From assembly GCA_963678575.2 (NCBI GenBank), contig CAXXHV010000002.1, forward strand, positions 930,001 to 994,000: a stretch of 64,000 nucleotides of DNA, in the 5' to 3' direction. Source of the DNA: Pleomorphochaeta sp963678575. Its GTDB lineage: Bacteria > Spirochaetota > Spirochaetia > Sphaerochaetales > Sphaerochaetaceae. Made by a program: the position numbers and the translations under genes. Shown here piece by piece: positions 1-8,153 of the stretch; position 1 is the stretch's first letter, and the number at the start of each line of letters is the position of its first letter. The notes under the pieces are model-generated. The model searched no databases and was not told the origin of the DNA. It saw only the letters and a list, made by a program, of their open reading frames with translations.

Positions 1-93
1 TATAAATTGAGCCAAATTTGTAAAGAAAAAGTTATGAAAAAATTCAATATTGAATTGGAATATGAAGTACAATTATTAGGTGATTTTTCATAA
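1..93 (+). CDS. murB: UDP-N-acetylenolpyruvoylglucosamine reductase MurB, C-terminal end (partial)
   Basis: The window opens inside a plus-strand gene. The frame starting at base 1 gives 30 residues and stops with TAA at 91-93. They read like the end of MurB: an amphipathic helix ending FNIELEY, then EVQLLGDF, matching the family's closing L-x-x-E-V-x-x-x-G motif, whose Glu is the catalytic acid. MurB makes UDP-MurNAc, a cytoplasmic step of peptidoglycan synthesis. The end overlaps the convergent gene at 88 by a few bases. The call rests on this short motif only, but the match is good. Confidence 0.8.
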   Translation, partial: YKLSQICKEKVMKKFNIELEYEVQLLGDFS

Positions 94-1152
94 ATATCTT
101 TGATATTTGATTTCTATCTCTTTATTACTATTAAGTTTAAAATTATAATAACTTTTATTTTTATTATTTTCAAAATTGTATTGTAATCCAACAACTTTAT
201 TCGTATAGCTTATTTTGACGCTATTTAAAATTATATAAAAAGCAAAGTTGTTATTATAATTTAAGCTGAACTCAATTTCATTTTTATCAGTTTTAAAAAC
301 TGTACTTACTTTAAAATCTTTATTAATTGTTTTCCTTAGATAAACATCATAATCAATTTCTGTTAACATATTCAAATATATTATTATTTGTAGGTTATTG
401 ATATAATAGTTTAATTTTAACTTTCCTTTGACTTGTCGATTTCGTTTTATTCCCTGCCCTCCATAAATTGAGATATCAAATATTTTATCAATGGATTCGT
501 ATTTAAAATTTCCATAATTAAAAACAACTCTATATGCATATTTCTCATTTATATTTTTAATGTTAAAAAAAAATGTAAAACATTTTAAATTAAGGGCAAA
601 TATTGAGCTATAATAAATGCCATAATTAGTAGTCGCCAATTCTTGTTGCGTAGAAATATTTTTGAATTTGTATTTTAAATAAAAAAGATATCCATTTTTT
701 GTATAAAGTAAATTGGATAAATCATAATAAAATTTATTATTTAAATTTGAATAATTATAATAATAGGAAGCTTGAATAACTAAATTATTCAAATTCAATT
801 CAAGATTTTTTATATCAACTTTTTCTTTTGAAAAAGTTGGAATAGTAGAAGAAATTTTTAAAATATTATAATCAAAACTTATAATATATCTTAAAGAGGA
901 ATCAATAATTACTTGTTCATTTAGTTGGATTTTATCTTTTTTTATAAGTAAATTATTTTTCGAGAATTTAAGAGAATTTACATCTAGTATTTTGTTATTC
1001 TCAAATTTTATACTAACCTTATTGAATTTATCATAAATATTTAACTTTAAACTATTGTCTAAATTATTACTTATTAAACTGACATTTGTTGAAAATAAAC
1101 TTATTATACTAAAATTTATATATAACATTGCTAATAAATATTTTTTTATCAT
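88..1152 (-). CDS. hypothetical exported beta-rich protein
   Basis: This 354-aa protein is not one I recognise. Residues 1-25 form a Lys-capped hydrophobic stretch (MIKKYLLAMLYINFSIISLF) that looks like a signal peptide or membrane anchor. The rest is rich in Asn, Lys, Tyr and Ile, with alternating hydrophobic and polar residues as in beta-strands, so an outer-membrane barrel or periplasmic beta protein is possible. There are no cysteines near the signal end, hence no lipobox. It is convergent with murB and divergent from ackA. No Shine-Dalgarno precedes the ATG. On the minus strand TTCAAC, 17 nt and TATAAT lie just upstream, predicting a leader of only about 10 nt. Confidence 0.6.
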   Translation of the reverse strand: MIKKYLLAMLYINFSIISLFSTNVSLISNNLDNSLKLNIYDKFNKVSIKFENNKILDVNSLKFSKNNLLIKKDKIQLNEQVIIDSSLRYIISFDYNILKISSTIPTFSKEKVDIKNLELNLNNLVIQASYYYNYSNLNNKFYYDLSNLLYTKNGYLFYLKYKFKNISTQQELATTNYGIYYSSIFALNLKCFTFFFNIKNINEKYAYRVVFNYGNFKYESIDKIFDISIYGGQGIKRNRQVKGKLKLNYYINNLQIIIYLNMLTEIDYDVYLRKTINKDFKVSTVFKTDKNEIEFSLNYNNNFAFYIILNSVKISYTNKVVGLQYNFENNKNKSYYNFKLNSNKEIEIKYQRYL

Positions 1153-1193
1153 ACATACTATATGAAAATATTATAATTTTTGCATTATCTTAG

Positions 1194-1230
1194 TTGAACA
1201 TCGTATTAATTTGTGTGATAATTTATCACA
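1194..1230 (+). promoter_or_regulatory. ackA promoter with palindromic operator over the -10
   Basis: TTGAAC (1194-1199), a 17-nt spacer and GATAAT (1217-1222) form a good housekeeping promoter. The -10 lies inside a perfect 8+1+8 palindrome, TGTGATAATTTATCACA (1214-1230). Such a position predicts repression. The half-site resembles CRP/FNR- or Rex-type boxes, but the 7-nt centre fits none exactly, so the regulator is open. Confidence 0.6.
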
Positions 1231-1278
1231 TATTTTCTAAAAAAATCTTAGACATTTTTTAATTAAGGAGCCCAAATT

Positions 1279-2622
1279 ATGGTGATTCTAACTCTGAATT
1301 GCGGAAGTTCTTCTGCAAAATATCAAGTATTTGATTGGACAAACAAAGACGTTCTTGCTGTTGGTGTAGTAGAAAGAATAGGTCTTGAATATTCAACAAT
1401 TGAACACAAAGCAAAAGATAAAGAAGAATATACAGCAAAGTTTTCTTCTCCAACTCACAAAGAAGCAATTGAATTAATAATCAAAATGCTTGTAGATGAA
1501 GAGTATGGTGTAATAAATGATTTGTCTCAAATTGGTGCAGTTGGACACAGAGTTCTTCATGGTGGTGAAATATTCAAAAAATCTGAATTGGTTACTGATT
1601 TTGTTATACAAGAATTAAAGGAATTAATTCCTTTAGGTCCTCTTCATATGCCCGCAAACATCATGGGTATCGAGGCAGCTAGAAAAGTTATGCCTAATAT
1701 TCCTCATGCAATTGTAATGGATACAGCTTGGCATCAAACCATGCCTGAAGAAGCTTTTATGTATGCTCTACCTTATAGTTGGTATACTGATTATAATGTA
1801 AGGAGATATGGTTTCCACGGAACATCTCATTTATATTGTGCAAAAAGAGCAGCTGTTTTATTAGGTAAAGAAAACAAAGATACAAATGTTATTATTTGCC
1901 ATATTGGTAATGGTGCTTCTGTTTGTGCCGTAAAAGATGGTGTTTGTATTGATACTTCAATGGGGTTAACTCCTTTAGAAGGTTTAATTATGGGAACAAG
2001 AAGTGGTGATTTAGATCCAGCAATAATTCCTTTTATGATGGAGAAAACAAAAATGACTCCTTCAGAAATGGATTCTACTTTAAATAAAAAAAGTGGTTTA
2101 TTAGGTCTATGTGGCTTAACTGATAGAAGAGATGTTCATGATCAAGCAGCAGAAGGAAATCAAAGAGCTCAATTAGCTATCAATATGGAAGGACATCGCA
2201 TTAAAAAATATATTGGTGCTTATGCTGCTTTATTAGGTAGAGTTGATGCTGTTGTATTTACAGCTGGTGTTGGTGAAATGGGAGAACATATTAGACTTGC
2301 TGCATTAGAAGGAATTGCTAATTTAGGAATTGATGTTGATGTTGAAAAAAATAATAATTGTCGTTGCAGAAATGGAGAATTTGACATTAGTAAAGATTCT
2401 TCTCCTTCAAGAATTTATGTTATTCCAACTGATGAAGAATTAGTAATGACTGAAGATGCTTATGCACTTATGAATAATACATATGACATTCATACTAATT
2501 TCAAATATTCTTTTGAAGATCCTAACTATGTTAATAAGGCTAGAGCAAGAGCTCTTGTAAAAAATATAGAAAACAAACCTTTTCTAAAAACAATATTAGT
2601 TAAAGCTCCAAATGCTAATTAG
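1279..2622 (+). CDS. ackA: acetate kinase
   Basis: AckA interconverts acetyl phosphate + ADP and acetate + ATP, the ATP-yielding last step of acetate fermentation, in the cytoplasm. ASKHA-fold motifs are complete: LNCGSSSAKYQ at residues 5-15, RRYGFHGTSH near 175, HIGNGAS near 210 and GTRSGDLDP near 240. The protein is 447 aa, about 45 longer than usual; the extra residues follow the normal C-terminal PTDEEL motif as a Lys/Arg/Asn-rich tail. AAGGAG lies 8 nt before the ATG. No phosphotransacetylase gene is adjacent. The upstream palindrome suggests transcriptional control. Confidence 0.95.
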   Translation: MVILTLNCGSSSAKYQVFDWTNKDVLAVGVVERIGLEYSTIEHKAKDKEEYTAKFSSPTHKEAIELIIKMLVDEEYGVINDLSQIGAVGHRVLHGGEIFKKSELVTDFVIQELKELIPLGPLHMPANIMGIEAARKVMPNIPHAIVMDTAWHQTMPEEAFMYALPYSWYTDYNVRRYGFHGTSHLYCAKRAAVLLGKENKDTNVIICHIGNGASVCAVKDGVCIDTSMGLTPLEGLIMGTRSGDLDPAIIPFMMEKTKMTPSEMDSTLNKKSGLLGLCGLTDRRDVHDQAAEGNQRAQLAINMEGHRIKKYIGAYAALLGRVDAVVFTAGVGEMGEHIRLAALEGIANLGIDVDVEKNNNCRCRNGEFDISKDSSPSRIYVIPTDEELVMTEDAYALMNNTYDIHTNFKYSFEDPNYVNKARARALVKNIENKPFLKTILVKAPNAN

Positions 2623-2645
2623 TTAATAACTATTTTTAAAATTAT

Positions 2646-2690
2646 ACCTTCAATTATTAATAAATTTTTTAATAATTTGAAGGTTTATTT
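2646..2690 (+). terminator. intrinsic terminator of ackA
   Basis: Inverted repeat beginning ACCTTCAA (2646) and ending TTGAAGGT (2684), with AT-rich inner pairing, followed by the T-rich run TTATTTATTTATTTTC. Confidence 0.7.
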
Positions 2691-2700
2691 ATTTATTTTC

Positions 2701-2730
2701 TTATCATGATTATATTTTTTATGATATAAT
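2701..2730 (+). promoter_or_regulatory. promoter giving a predicted leaderless mRNA
   Basis: TATAAT (2725-2730) sits exactly 7 nt before the ATG at 2738. TTATCA (2701-2706) is a plausible -35 with an 18-nt spacer. No Shine-Dalgarno is present. The expected transcription start is therefore the A of the ATG. Confidence 0.6.
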
Positions 2731-2737
2731 GGATACT

Positions 2738-4309
2738 ATGAAAAATAACAATTATTCCCCTTATAAAATCGCCTCAGAACTTGAAAGTAAAAACATTCCT
2801 TTTGCATGGGTAACACTATGTGATTATAGTGGTGTTGTTACAAGAACAAGTGGTCGAATGCTTGTAAAAAGTAATGGAAGTAGTTTTGGTACAATTGGTG
2901 GAGGTCTATTAGAATTCAAAGCTATTGAAAAAGCAAAACAAGCACTATCTGACAAAAAAGGTGGTTTATTTAAAATTTATCGTGATGATGAATTAAAAAA
3001 AGACTTTATAAAAGTATCAATTGATGTTGGAGAAAATTCTTCTAAAATAATAATTATTGGTGGTGGTCACGTTGGAAAAAGTGTTGCAGAAATTGCATCA
3101 AAATCTGGATTTGAAATAATTCTTATTGAAAAAAGAAAAGAATATTCTTCTCAAGATGATTTTCCAATGGCTAGTTCTATTATTCTAAGTGAAAATATTG
3201 GATTAACCTTAAATGAGATTAATACAACTGATAGTGCTATTTTAGTTTTAAACCATTCTCTTATGGAACAATCTGATTATAAGAAAGCTTTAGAATCTGA
3301 TTCTTGGTATGTTGGTATAATGACTAGCCACAACCATATGTATAATTTGATTGGAAATTTAGATATTACAGTTGAACAAAATCTTAAATTACACTGTCCA
3401 ATTGGATTAAATTTAGGTGGACAAACGCCTTATCAAGTTGGGTTAAGTATTGTGAGCGAGTTACTTAGCTGTGAAAAAGATAAAAATCCTATAAAAAGAA
3501 ACAATTTATATAGACCTATTATTATCAGAGGAGCTGGAGATTTAGCTACAGCAACTATTTTAAAATTACACCGTTTAGGATTCAAAATTATAGCTTTAGA
3601 AACTGATCAACCAACTGTTATTAGAAGGACAGTTTCATTTGCACAAGCAATGTATGATGGGAAATATGAAGTTGAAGGTTCTTATGCAATAAAATGTAAT
3701 AAAGATGATTTAACAAAGATTTTTGAAGTACTTGAATCTGGTAATATTGCAATTGTAGCAGATAAAGAAGCTTCTTTAATAAAAATCATTAAACCTTTAA
3801 TTGTTATTGATGCAATATTAGCAAAAATAAATTTAGGTACAAAAATTACTGATGCACCATTAGTAATTGGGTTAGGCCCAGGATTTGAAGTTAATAAAGA
3901 TTGTCACTGTATAATAGAAACAAAACGAGGCCATTATTTAGGCACTGTAATTTCAGAAGGTAAAGCTATTGAAAACTCTGGAGTCCCAGGCATAATTGGT
4001 GGATACGGAAAAGAAAGAGTTATACATAGCCCAATTGCAGGGAAATGGTTTTCTTTTAAAGAAATTGGGGATATCGTTAAAAAAGGAGATATCATTGCAA
4101 AAGTTGATGAAACTTTAATAGCAGCAACTATTGATGGTAAGATCCGTGGATTATTAACAAATAATTTAATAGTTCCAAAAGGTTTTAAAGTAGCTGATAT
4201 AGATCCTAGAGGAATAGAAGCAAACCACCTTAGGGTTTCAGACAAAGGTCGAAATATCGCAGGTGGTGTATTAAGTTCAATATTTAAATTTTTGAATAAA
4301 ATTAATTAA
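2738..4309 (+). CDS. XdhC/CoxI-Rossmann domain fused to YqeB/EF2563-family molybdenum hydroxylase maturation protein
   Basis: Residues 10-90 are an XdhC/CoxI domain (FGTIGGGLLEFKA), residues 105-230 its Rossmann domain (GGGHVGKS near 107), and residues 260-523 match the YqeB/EF2563 family of selenium-dependent molybdenum hydroxylase maturation proteins (RGAGDLATA near 264, then TDQPTVIRRTVSFAQAMYDG). XdhC proteins bind and sulfurate molybdopterin cofactor before insertion into xanthine dehydrogenase-type enzymes. The XdhC part lacks the GMxCGG motif seen in the second XdhC at 5797. I place the start at 2738 because a -10 box lies 7 nt before it; an in-frame ATG at 2729 overlaps that box. Family membership is clear; selenium dependence is inferred. 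The 3' end overlaps sdaA convergently by 4 bp. Confidence 0.85.
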   Translation: MKNNNYSPYKIASELESKNIPFAWVTLCDYSGVVTRTSGRMLVKSNGSSFGTIGGGLLEFKAIEKAKQALSDKKGGLFKIYRDDELKKDFIKVSIDVGENSSKIIIIGGGHVGKSVAEIASKSGFEIILIEKRKEYSSQDDFPMASSIILSENIGLTLNEINTTDSAILVLNHSLMEQSDYKKALESDSWYVGIMTSHNHMYNLIGNLDITVEQNLKLHCPIGLNLGGQTPYQVGLSIVSELLSCEKDKNPIKRNNLYRPIIIRGAGDLATATILKLHRLGFKIIALETDQPTVIRRTVSFAQAMYDGKYEVEGSYAIKCNKDDLTKIFEVLESGNIAIVADKEASLIKIIKPLIVIDAILAKINLGTKITDAPLVIGLGPGFEVNKDCHCIIETKRGHYLGTVISEGKAIENSGVPGIIGGYGKERVIHSPIAGKWFSFKEIGDIVKKGDIIAKVDETLIAATIDGKIRGLLTNNLIVPKGFKVADIDPRGIEANHLRVSDKGRNIAGGVLSSIFKFLNKIN

Positions 4310-5571
4310 ATTTTTCTTTCTAAAATGCTCTTATTTTTAAGGGCATTTTCTCTATCCTCTTTCCATTTTTGAATCATAGCAAGCCCTCCTTGAGAAGTCT
4401 CTCTATATAAAGGTGGAATATCGTGTCCAGTTTTATTCATTACTTCCACAACTTCGTCAAAAGAAACTTTATGTCTTCCATCACCTAATAAAACATAGGT
4501 ACAATGATCTAAAGCTCTTATAGCAGCCATTGCATTCCTTTCAATACAAGGAATTTGTACTAATCCTAACATAGGATCACAAGTTAATCCTAAATGGTGT
4601 TCAAGACCCATTTCTGCAGCATATTCTATTTGATATATTGAGCCTCCAAGAATTTGGGTAGCAGCAGCACTAGCCATAGCACAAGCCACCCCTACTTCTC
4701 CTTGACAGCCAACTTCAGCACCACTTATTGAAGCATTTTCTTTAACTAAATTTCCTATTAGTCCTGCACTCAATAATGCATTTAAAATTTTTGTTTTTGT
4801 TAATTTGTTATTTTTCGAAAGATAATATAAAACTGATGGTAATATGCCACAGCTTCCACAAGTTGGTGCTGTTACAATGACATTTCCACTTGCATTTTCT
4901 TCACTTACTGCTAATGCATAAGCTATTATTTCACTATTATGTTTCATAGAACCAGTATAGTTTAAACTTTTTGAATAATACATTGATGCTTTTCTTTGAA
5001 GTTTCAATCCACCTGGTAATACCCCTTCTGATTCTAAGCCTTTTTTTACAGCAAAAACCATGGCATCCCAAACTTCTTCCATATATGTTAATATAGAATT
5101 TCCTTCAACTTGTTTTACAAATTCCCAAAGTTGAAGTCCTTCTTTGTCACAGAATTCTAGTATTTTTTGCATTGAATTAAAATCTTCAGAATAAATTATT
5201 TTTTTAGTAAGATTTTTTTTACCCTCTTCTTCAACAGAACCACCTCCAACACTGTAATATGTTTTTTCTAAAATAACTTTTTCATTTTTATCATAAGCAA
5301 AAAAAGTTAATGCATTTGGATGATAGGATTTGAATTCTTCTGGTTTCCATATTATTTCTATTGATTTATTAATTGAATTAAATACTTCTTCAATTGCAAC
5401 ATTAGTTAAGTGCCCCTTCCCTGTTGCTGCTAAAGATCCAAAAAGTATAACCTTATATTTATTTGCATTCGGACATTCTTTTAAAAACATATTAGTTGCA
5501 AATCTTGGTCCCATTGTATGACTGCTTGAGGGACCATAACCTATTTTGTATAAATTTCTTATTGATTCCAT
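4306..5571 (-). CDS. sdaA: L-serine ammonia-lyase (serine dehydratase), single-chain iron-sulfur type
   Basis: This enzyme converts L-serine to pyruvate and ammonia using a [4Fe-4S] cluster. The 421-aa protein joins the beta domain (GPSSSHTMGPRFA near residue 14) and the alpha domain (APTCGSCGILPS, VACAMASAAA, LTCDPMLGLVQIPCIERNAMAA), with the conserved cysteines present. It is convergent with the XdhC-YqeB fusion and divergent from the second xdhC. The ATG has no Shine-Dalgarno; TAAAGT lies exactly 7 nt upstream, so the mRNA may be leaderless. In a fermenter this gene feeds pyruvate towards acetate; whether serine or glycine catabolism is meant cannot be told here. Confidence 0.92.
   Translation of the reverse strand: MESIRNLYKIGYGPSSSHTMGPRFATNMFLKECPNANKYKVILFGSLAATGKGHLTNVAIEEVFNSINKSIEIIWKPEEFKSYHPNALTFFAYDKNEKVILEKTYYSVGGGSVEEEGKKNLTKKIIYSEDFNSMQKILEFCDKEGLQLWEFVKQVEGNSILTYMEEVWDAMVFAVKKGLESEGVLPGGLKLQRKASMYYSKSLNYTGSMKHNSEIIAYALAVSEENASGNVIVTAPTCGSCGILPSVLYYLSKNNKLTKTKILNALLSAGLIGNLVKENASISGAEVGCQGEVGVACAMASAAATQILGGSIYQIEYAAEMGLEHHLGLTCDPMLGLVQIPCIERNAMAAIRALDHCTYVLLGDGRHKVSFDEVVEVMNKTGHDIPPLYRETSQGGLAMIQKWKEDRENALKNKSILERKI
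4322..4349 (+). terminator. hairpin downstream of the XdhC-YqeB gene, inside the sdaA 3' end
   Basis: AAAATGCTC and GGGCATTTT pair around a 10-nt AT loop, with a T-rich 3' flank. It lies 13 nt past the plus-strand stop, within the coding end of convergent sdaA, and could terminate the plus-strand transcript. Confidence 0.45.
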
Positions 5572-5578
5572 AGAAAAT

Positions 5579-5622
5579 ACTTTACAACATTTCTTTAAAA
5601 AAATAAGCTATAATCTTATTTT
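5579..5622 (-). promoter_or_regulatory. sdaA promoter region with inverted repeat
   Basis: On the minus strand TAAAGT (5579-5584) is 7 nt before the sdaA ATG. The -35 area overlaps an 8-bp inverted repeat, AAAATAAG (5600-5607) and CTTATTTT (5615-5622), separated by 7 nt. It is AT-rich, so chance is possible. Confidence 0.4.
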
Positions 5623-5796
5623 TAATAAAAATTAAATAAAATATTAAAAAATTAATCCATTAATTATTAGTATTTACAATGGATAATATGATTAAAATAT
5701 TTTAGAATGTAAAAGAAAAAGATATAATCTTTTATTTGATGATGATTTGAAATTAAGAAATTGGTGTTAAACCAAAAAAATAATAGGAACTAATTT

Positions 5797-6777
5797 ATGA
5801 ATAATTATTTTAAAATAATATTAGAAAATTTAAATGATACAATTGAAAGAAGAACTAGGTTAGATGAAAATAATTTAGGAAATGAAGCTATATATAACAC
5901 AAAACAACAATTATTATTTTCTACCAATAATGATATAATAAATGATGGTGAATACTTATCAGAAGTTCTTGGTGGAAAATTAGAAGTTGTTATGTGCGGT
6001 GGTGGGCATATAGGTAATGCTGTTTATCAATTGGCACAATTGTTAGATTGGAAAATTACAATAATTGAAGATAGAGAAGAATTTTGTAATGTAAATAAAT
6101 ATCCCAATGCAAATTTAATTCTTGGTGATTATAGAAAAGAAATATTAAATTTAGATTTATCAAATGCAGCTGTAATTATTGCAACAAGAGGGCACAAACA
6201 TGATAAGTCATGTTTAGAATCTGCATTATTAAAAAAGACTAGATACGTTGGTATGATAGGTTCTAAATCAAAAGTTTCAGCGACAAAAAAAGCTATTGTT
6301 GAAGAAATTAATAAACAAGAATTATTAATTGATGAAGCTCTTCTTGATACTATTTATTCTCCAATTGGATTAGATATTAATGCTCAAACTCCAGAAGAAA
6401 TTGCTATTTCAATAGTCTCAGAAATAATTAAAGTTACAAAAGGTTCAAAGAAACAAATTGAACTGGATGTACCATTATTAAAAAAATTAGCTAATGAAGA
6501 TAAAGAGTTTGTTGTCGCTAGAATAATTGACAAGAATGGTTCTGCACCAAGAGAAGAAGGTTCTTTTTTAGCTATGTTTAAAAATGGAGAAGTTCAAGGC
6601 ACTATTGGTGGAGGAGCTGTTGAAGCCCAAGTAATTAAAGATTGCAAAAATCTATTATTAGATAATGATAAAAAAACCCAATTGTATTACCATAATTTAT
6701 CAAATACTAAGGCAAGCCAATTGGGAATGATTTGTGGCGGAAATGTAAAAGTATTAATTACAAAATTTACTTCATAA
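5797..6777 (+). CDS. XdhC-family molybdenum hydroxylase maturation protein, domains in reversed order
   Basis: The 326-aa protein carries both XdhC domains but in an unusual order. The Rossmann domain comes first (GGGHIGNA near residue 67, with the acidic end of strand 2 at IIEDREEF), and the XdhC/CoxI domain second (GSAPREEG near 247, GTIGGGAVE near 267, GMICGGNVKV near 310). Classical XdhC has CoxI first. The GMxCGG cysteine motif is intact here, whereas it is missing from the fusion protein at 2738, so the two may share the work. AGGA lies 9 nt before the ATG. A TATAAT at 5723-5728 is a possible promoter. It would serve a molybdenum hydroxylase that is not in this window. Confidence 0.85.
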   Translation: MNNYFKIILENLNDTIERRTRLDENNLGNEAIYNTKQQLLFSTNNDIINDGEYLSEVLGGKLEVVMCGGGHIGNAVYQLAQLLDWKITIIEDREEFCNVNKYPNANLILGDYRKEILNLDLSNAAVIIATRGHKHDKSCLESALLKKTRYVGMIGSKSKVSATKKAIVEEINKQELLIDEALLDTIYSPIGLDINAQTPEEIAISIVSEIIKVTKGSKKQIELDVPLLKKLANEDKEFVVARIIDKNGSAPREEGSFLAMFKNGEVQGTIGGGAVEAQVIKDCKNLLLDNDKKTQLYYHNLSNTKASQLGMICGGNVKVLITKFTS

Positions 6778-7111
6778 TTTCAAGAAAAATATTGTAATCA
6801 ACAACAGTTCTCTCAAACAGCCCGCTATTTGGATCATATTCATTGTTTCTTAAAGCTTCACATAATTCGCTTAATGATTCAAATAGTGGTGTAATACCAA
6901 GATTACCTGCAACCCCTTTTAGTGTATGTACATAACTAAATGGTTTCTTTTGATTCACATCATTAATGTGCAATTTTAATGCTGCAAAATTCTGATCCTC
7001 AACAAACATTGATAAACATTCATAATATAAATCCTTATCATTTAAAAACCGATCGAGGGCGCCATTAATGTCGCATCCCCAATTCTTCAACTTATTAAGT
7101 TTTTCTTCCAT
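6767..7111 (-). CDS. stand-alone histidine phosphotransfer (HPt) protein
   Basis: This 114-aa all-helical protein has the HPt signature H-T-L-K-G-V-A-G-N-L-G with the phospho-accepting His at residue 62. HPt proteins carry phosphate between a hybrid histidine kinase and a response regulator. AAAGGGG precedes the ATG. It overlaps xdhC convergently by 11 bp and has no kinase next to it. Candidate partners in the window are the REC-EAL protein at 9707 and the decayed hybrid kinase at 61.0 kb; both links are only inferred. Confidence 0.85.
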   Translation of the reverse strand: MEEKLNKLKNWGCDINGALDRFLNDKDLYYECLSMFVEDQNFAALKLHINDVNQKKPFSYVHTLKGVAGNLGITPLFESLSELCEALRNNEYDPNSGLFERTVVDYNIFLEIMK

Positions 7112-7283
7112 CTTTGTTTCCCCTTTAAGATTAAAAACTAATTAAATTATTGTAAATTGAGTATGGTACTTTTTCAAGGTTAAAAAGATAATTTTCAATT
7201 AAATTATTAATTAATTCATACCCGAAACATTACAAATGTTATAACAACAACAATATTTTTATTATAATTACATATATTATCAT

Positions 7284-8153
7284 TTATAAACTTTCGAGTT
7301 TTAAAATCAAATTGGTTACAATTTTTTTTATTTGAATTGTAGCAACTGTATTTGAATTTGCTAATGATTGATTTCTATTAATTAATTTTGATACATTTTC
7401 ATCGTAATCAATTTCACCTAGTAATTCTAAATCCTCAAGTTTGAGATAATCTTTTATAAGATTTAGAACTGCTTTGTTTAAATTTGCTTTGTTTATCACT
7501 ATAGAAACTTTTGTATTAAAGGTTTTTGCTGTTGTAACAATTCTTTTTAAATCACTTAATCCAGAAAGAGACGGTTCTGTTACTATTATTGCTAAATCTA
7601 TTGCAGATAAAGAAGCAATAACAGGACAACCAATACCAGGAGAACCATCAATTATTGCAAATTTCTGAAGGTCTATATTGTCATCTAAATTTTTTTTAAC
7701 TTGTGAGACTAATTTACCACTATTTCCACTTCCCATATTTAATTGTGCTGTGGAAAAAACTTTTTCAGATTTATAAATTTGTGTTTTACCAACTATATTT
7801 TTATTTGGTTTAATCGCATTCTCTTTACAAATATATTCACAAACACCACACCCTTCACACAACAATGGATTAATTTTAAACTCATTATTTTCTTTTTCAA
7901 TTGCACTAAATTTACATACATCATAGCATTTACCACAATTCTTACATATAGCATTATCAATTGAATAAATATCCATTCCTTGAAAATCTTGTTCTAATTT
8001 ATCTGAATTATTATAATTACTAACTAAATGTAGATTAGGGGCATCAACATCACAATCAGCAAAAGCTTTTGCATTTAATAATTCGATTAAAGATGAAGCT
8101 AGTGTCGTTTTACCGGTTCCACCTTTTCCAGAAATTATTAGAATTTTTTTCAT
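7284..8153 (-). CDS. MinD/Mrp-type P-loop ATPase with inserted 2[4Fe-4S] ferredoxin domain
   Basis: A deviant Walker A (GKGGTGKTT, residues 9-17) and SIMIBI-class switch residues are combined with an inserted ferredoxin domain: cysteines at 70, 73, 76 and 80, then 99, 102, 105 and 109. This is the COG1149 type. Such ATPases occur beside NifX-like proteins in many anaerobes and are thought to handle iron-sulfur clusters or metal cofactors; no reaction is proven for this group. It is the last gene of a three-gene operon, its ATG overlapping the previous stop by 4 bp (ATGA), which implies coupled translation with its paralogue. Confidence 0.88.
   Translation of the reverse strand: MKKILIISGKGGTGKTTLASSLIELLNAKAFADCDVDAPNLHLVSNYNNSDKLEQDFQGMDIYSIDNAICKNCGKCYDVCKFSAIEKENNEFKINPLLCEGCGVCEYICKENAIKPNKNIVGKTQIYKSEKVFSTAQLNMGSGNSGKLVSQVKKNLDDNIDLQKFAIIDGSPGIGCPVIASLSAIDLAIIVTEPSLSGLSDLKRIVTTAKTFNTKVSIVINKANLNKAVLNLIKDYLKLEDLELLGEIDYDENVSKLINRNQSLANSNTVATIQIKKIVTNLILKLESL

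Noticed and set aside
3934..4245. 103-codon minus-strand ORF inside the XdhC-YqeB gene
   Set aside because: Antisense shadow of a clearly conserved coding region; no ribosome site or homology pattern.
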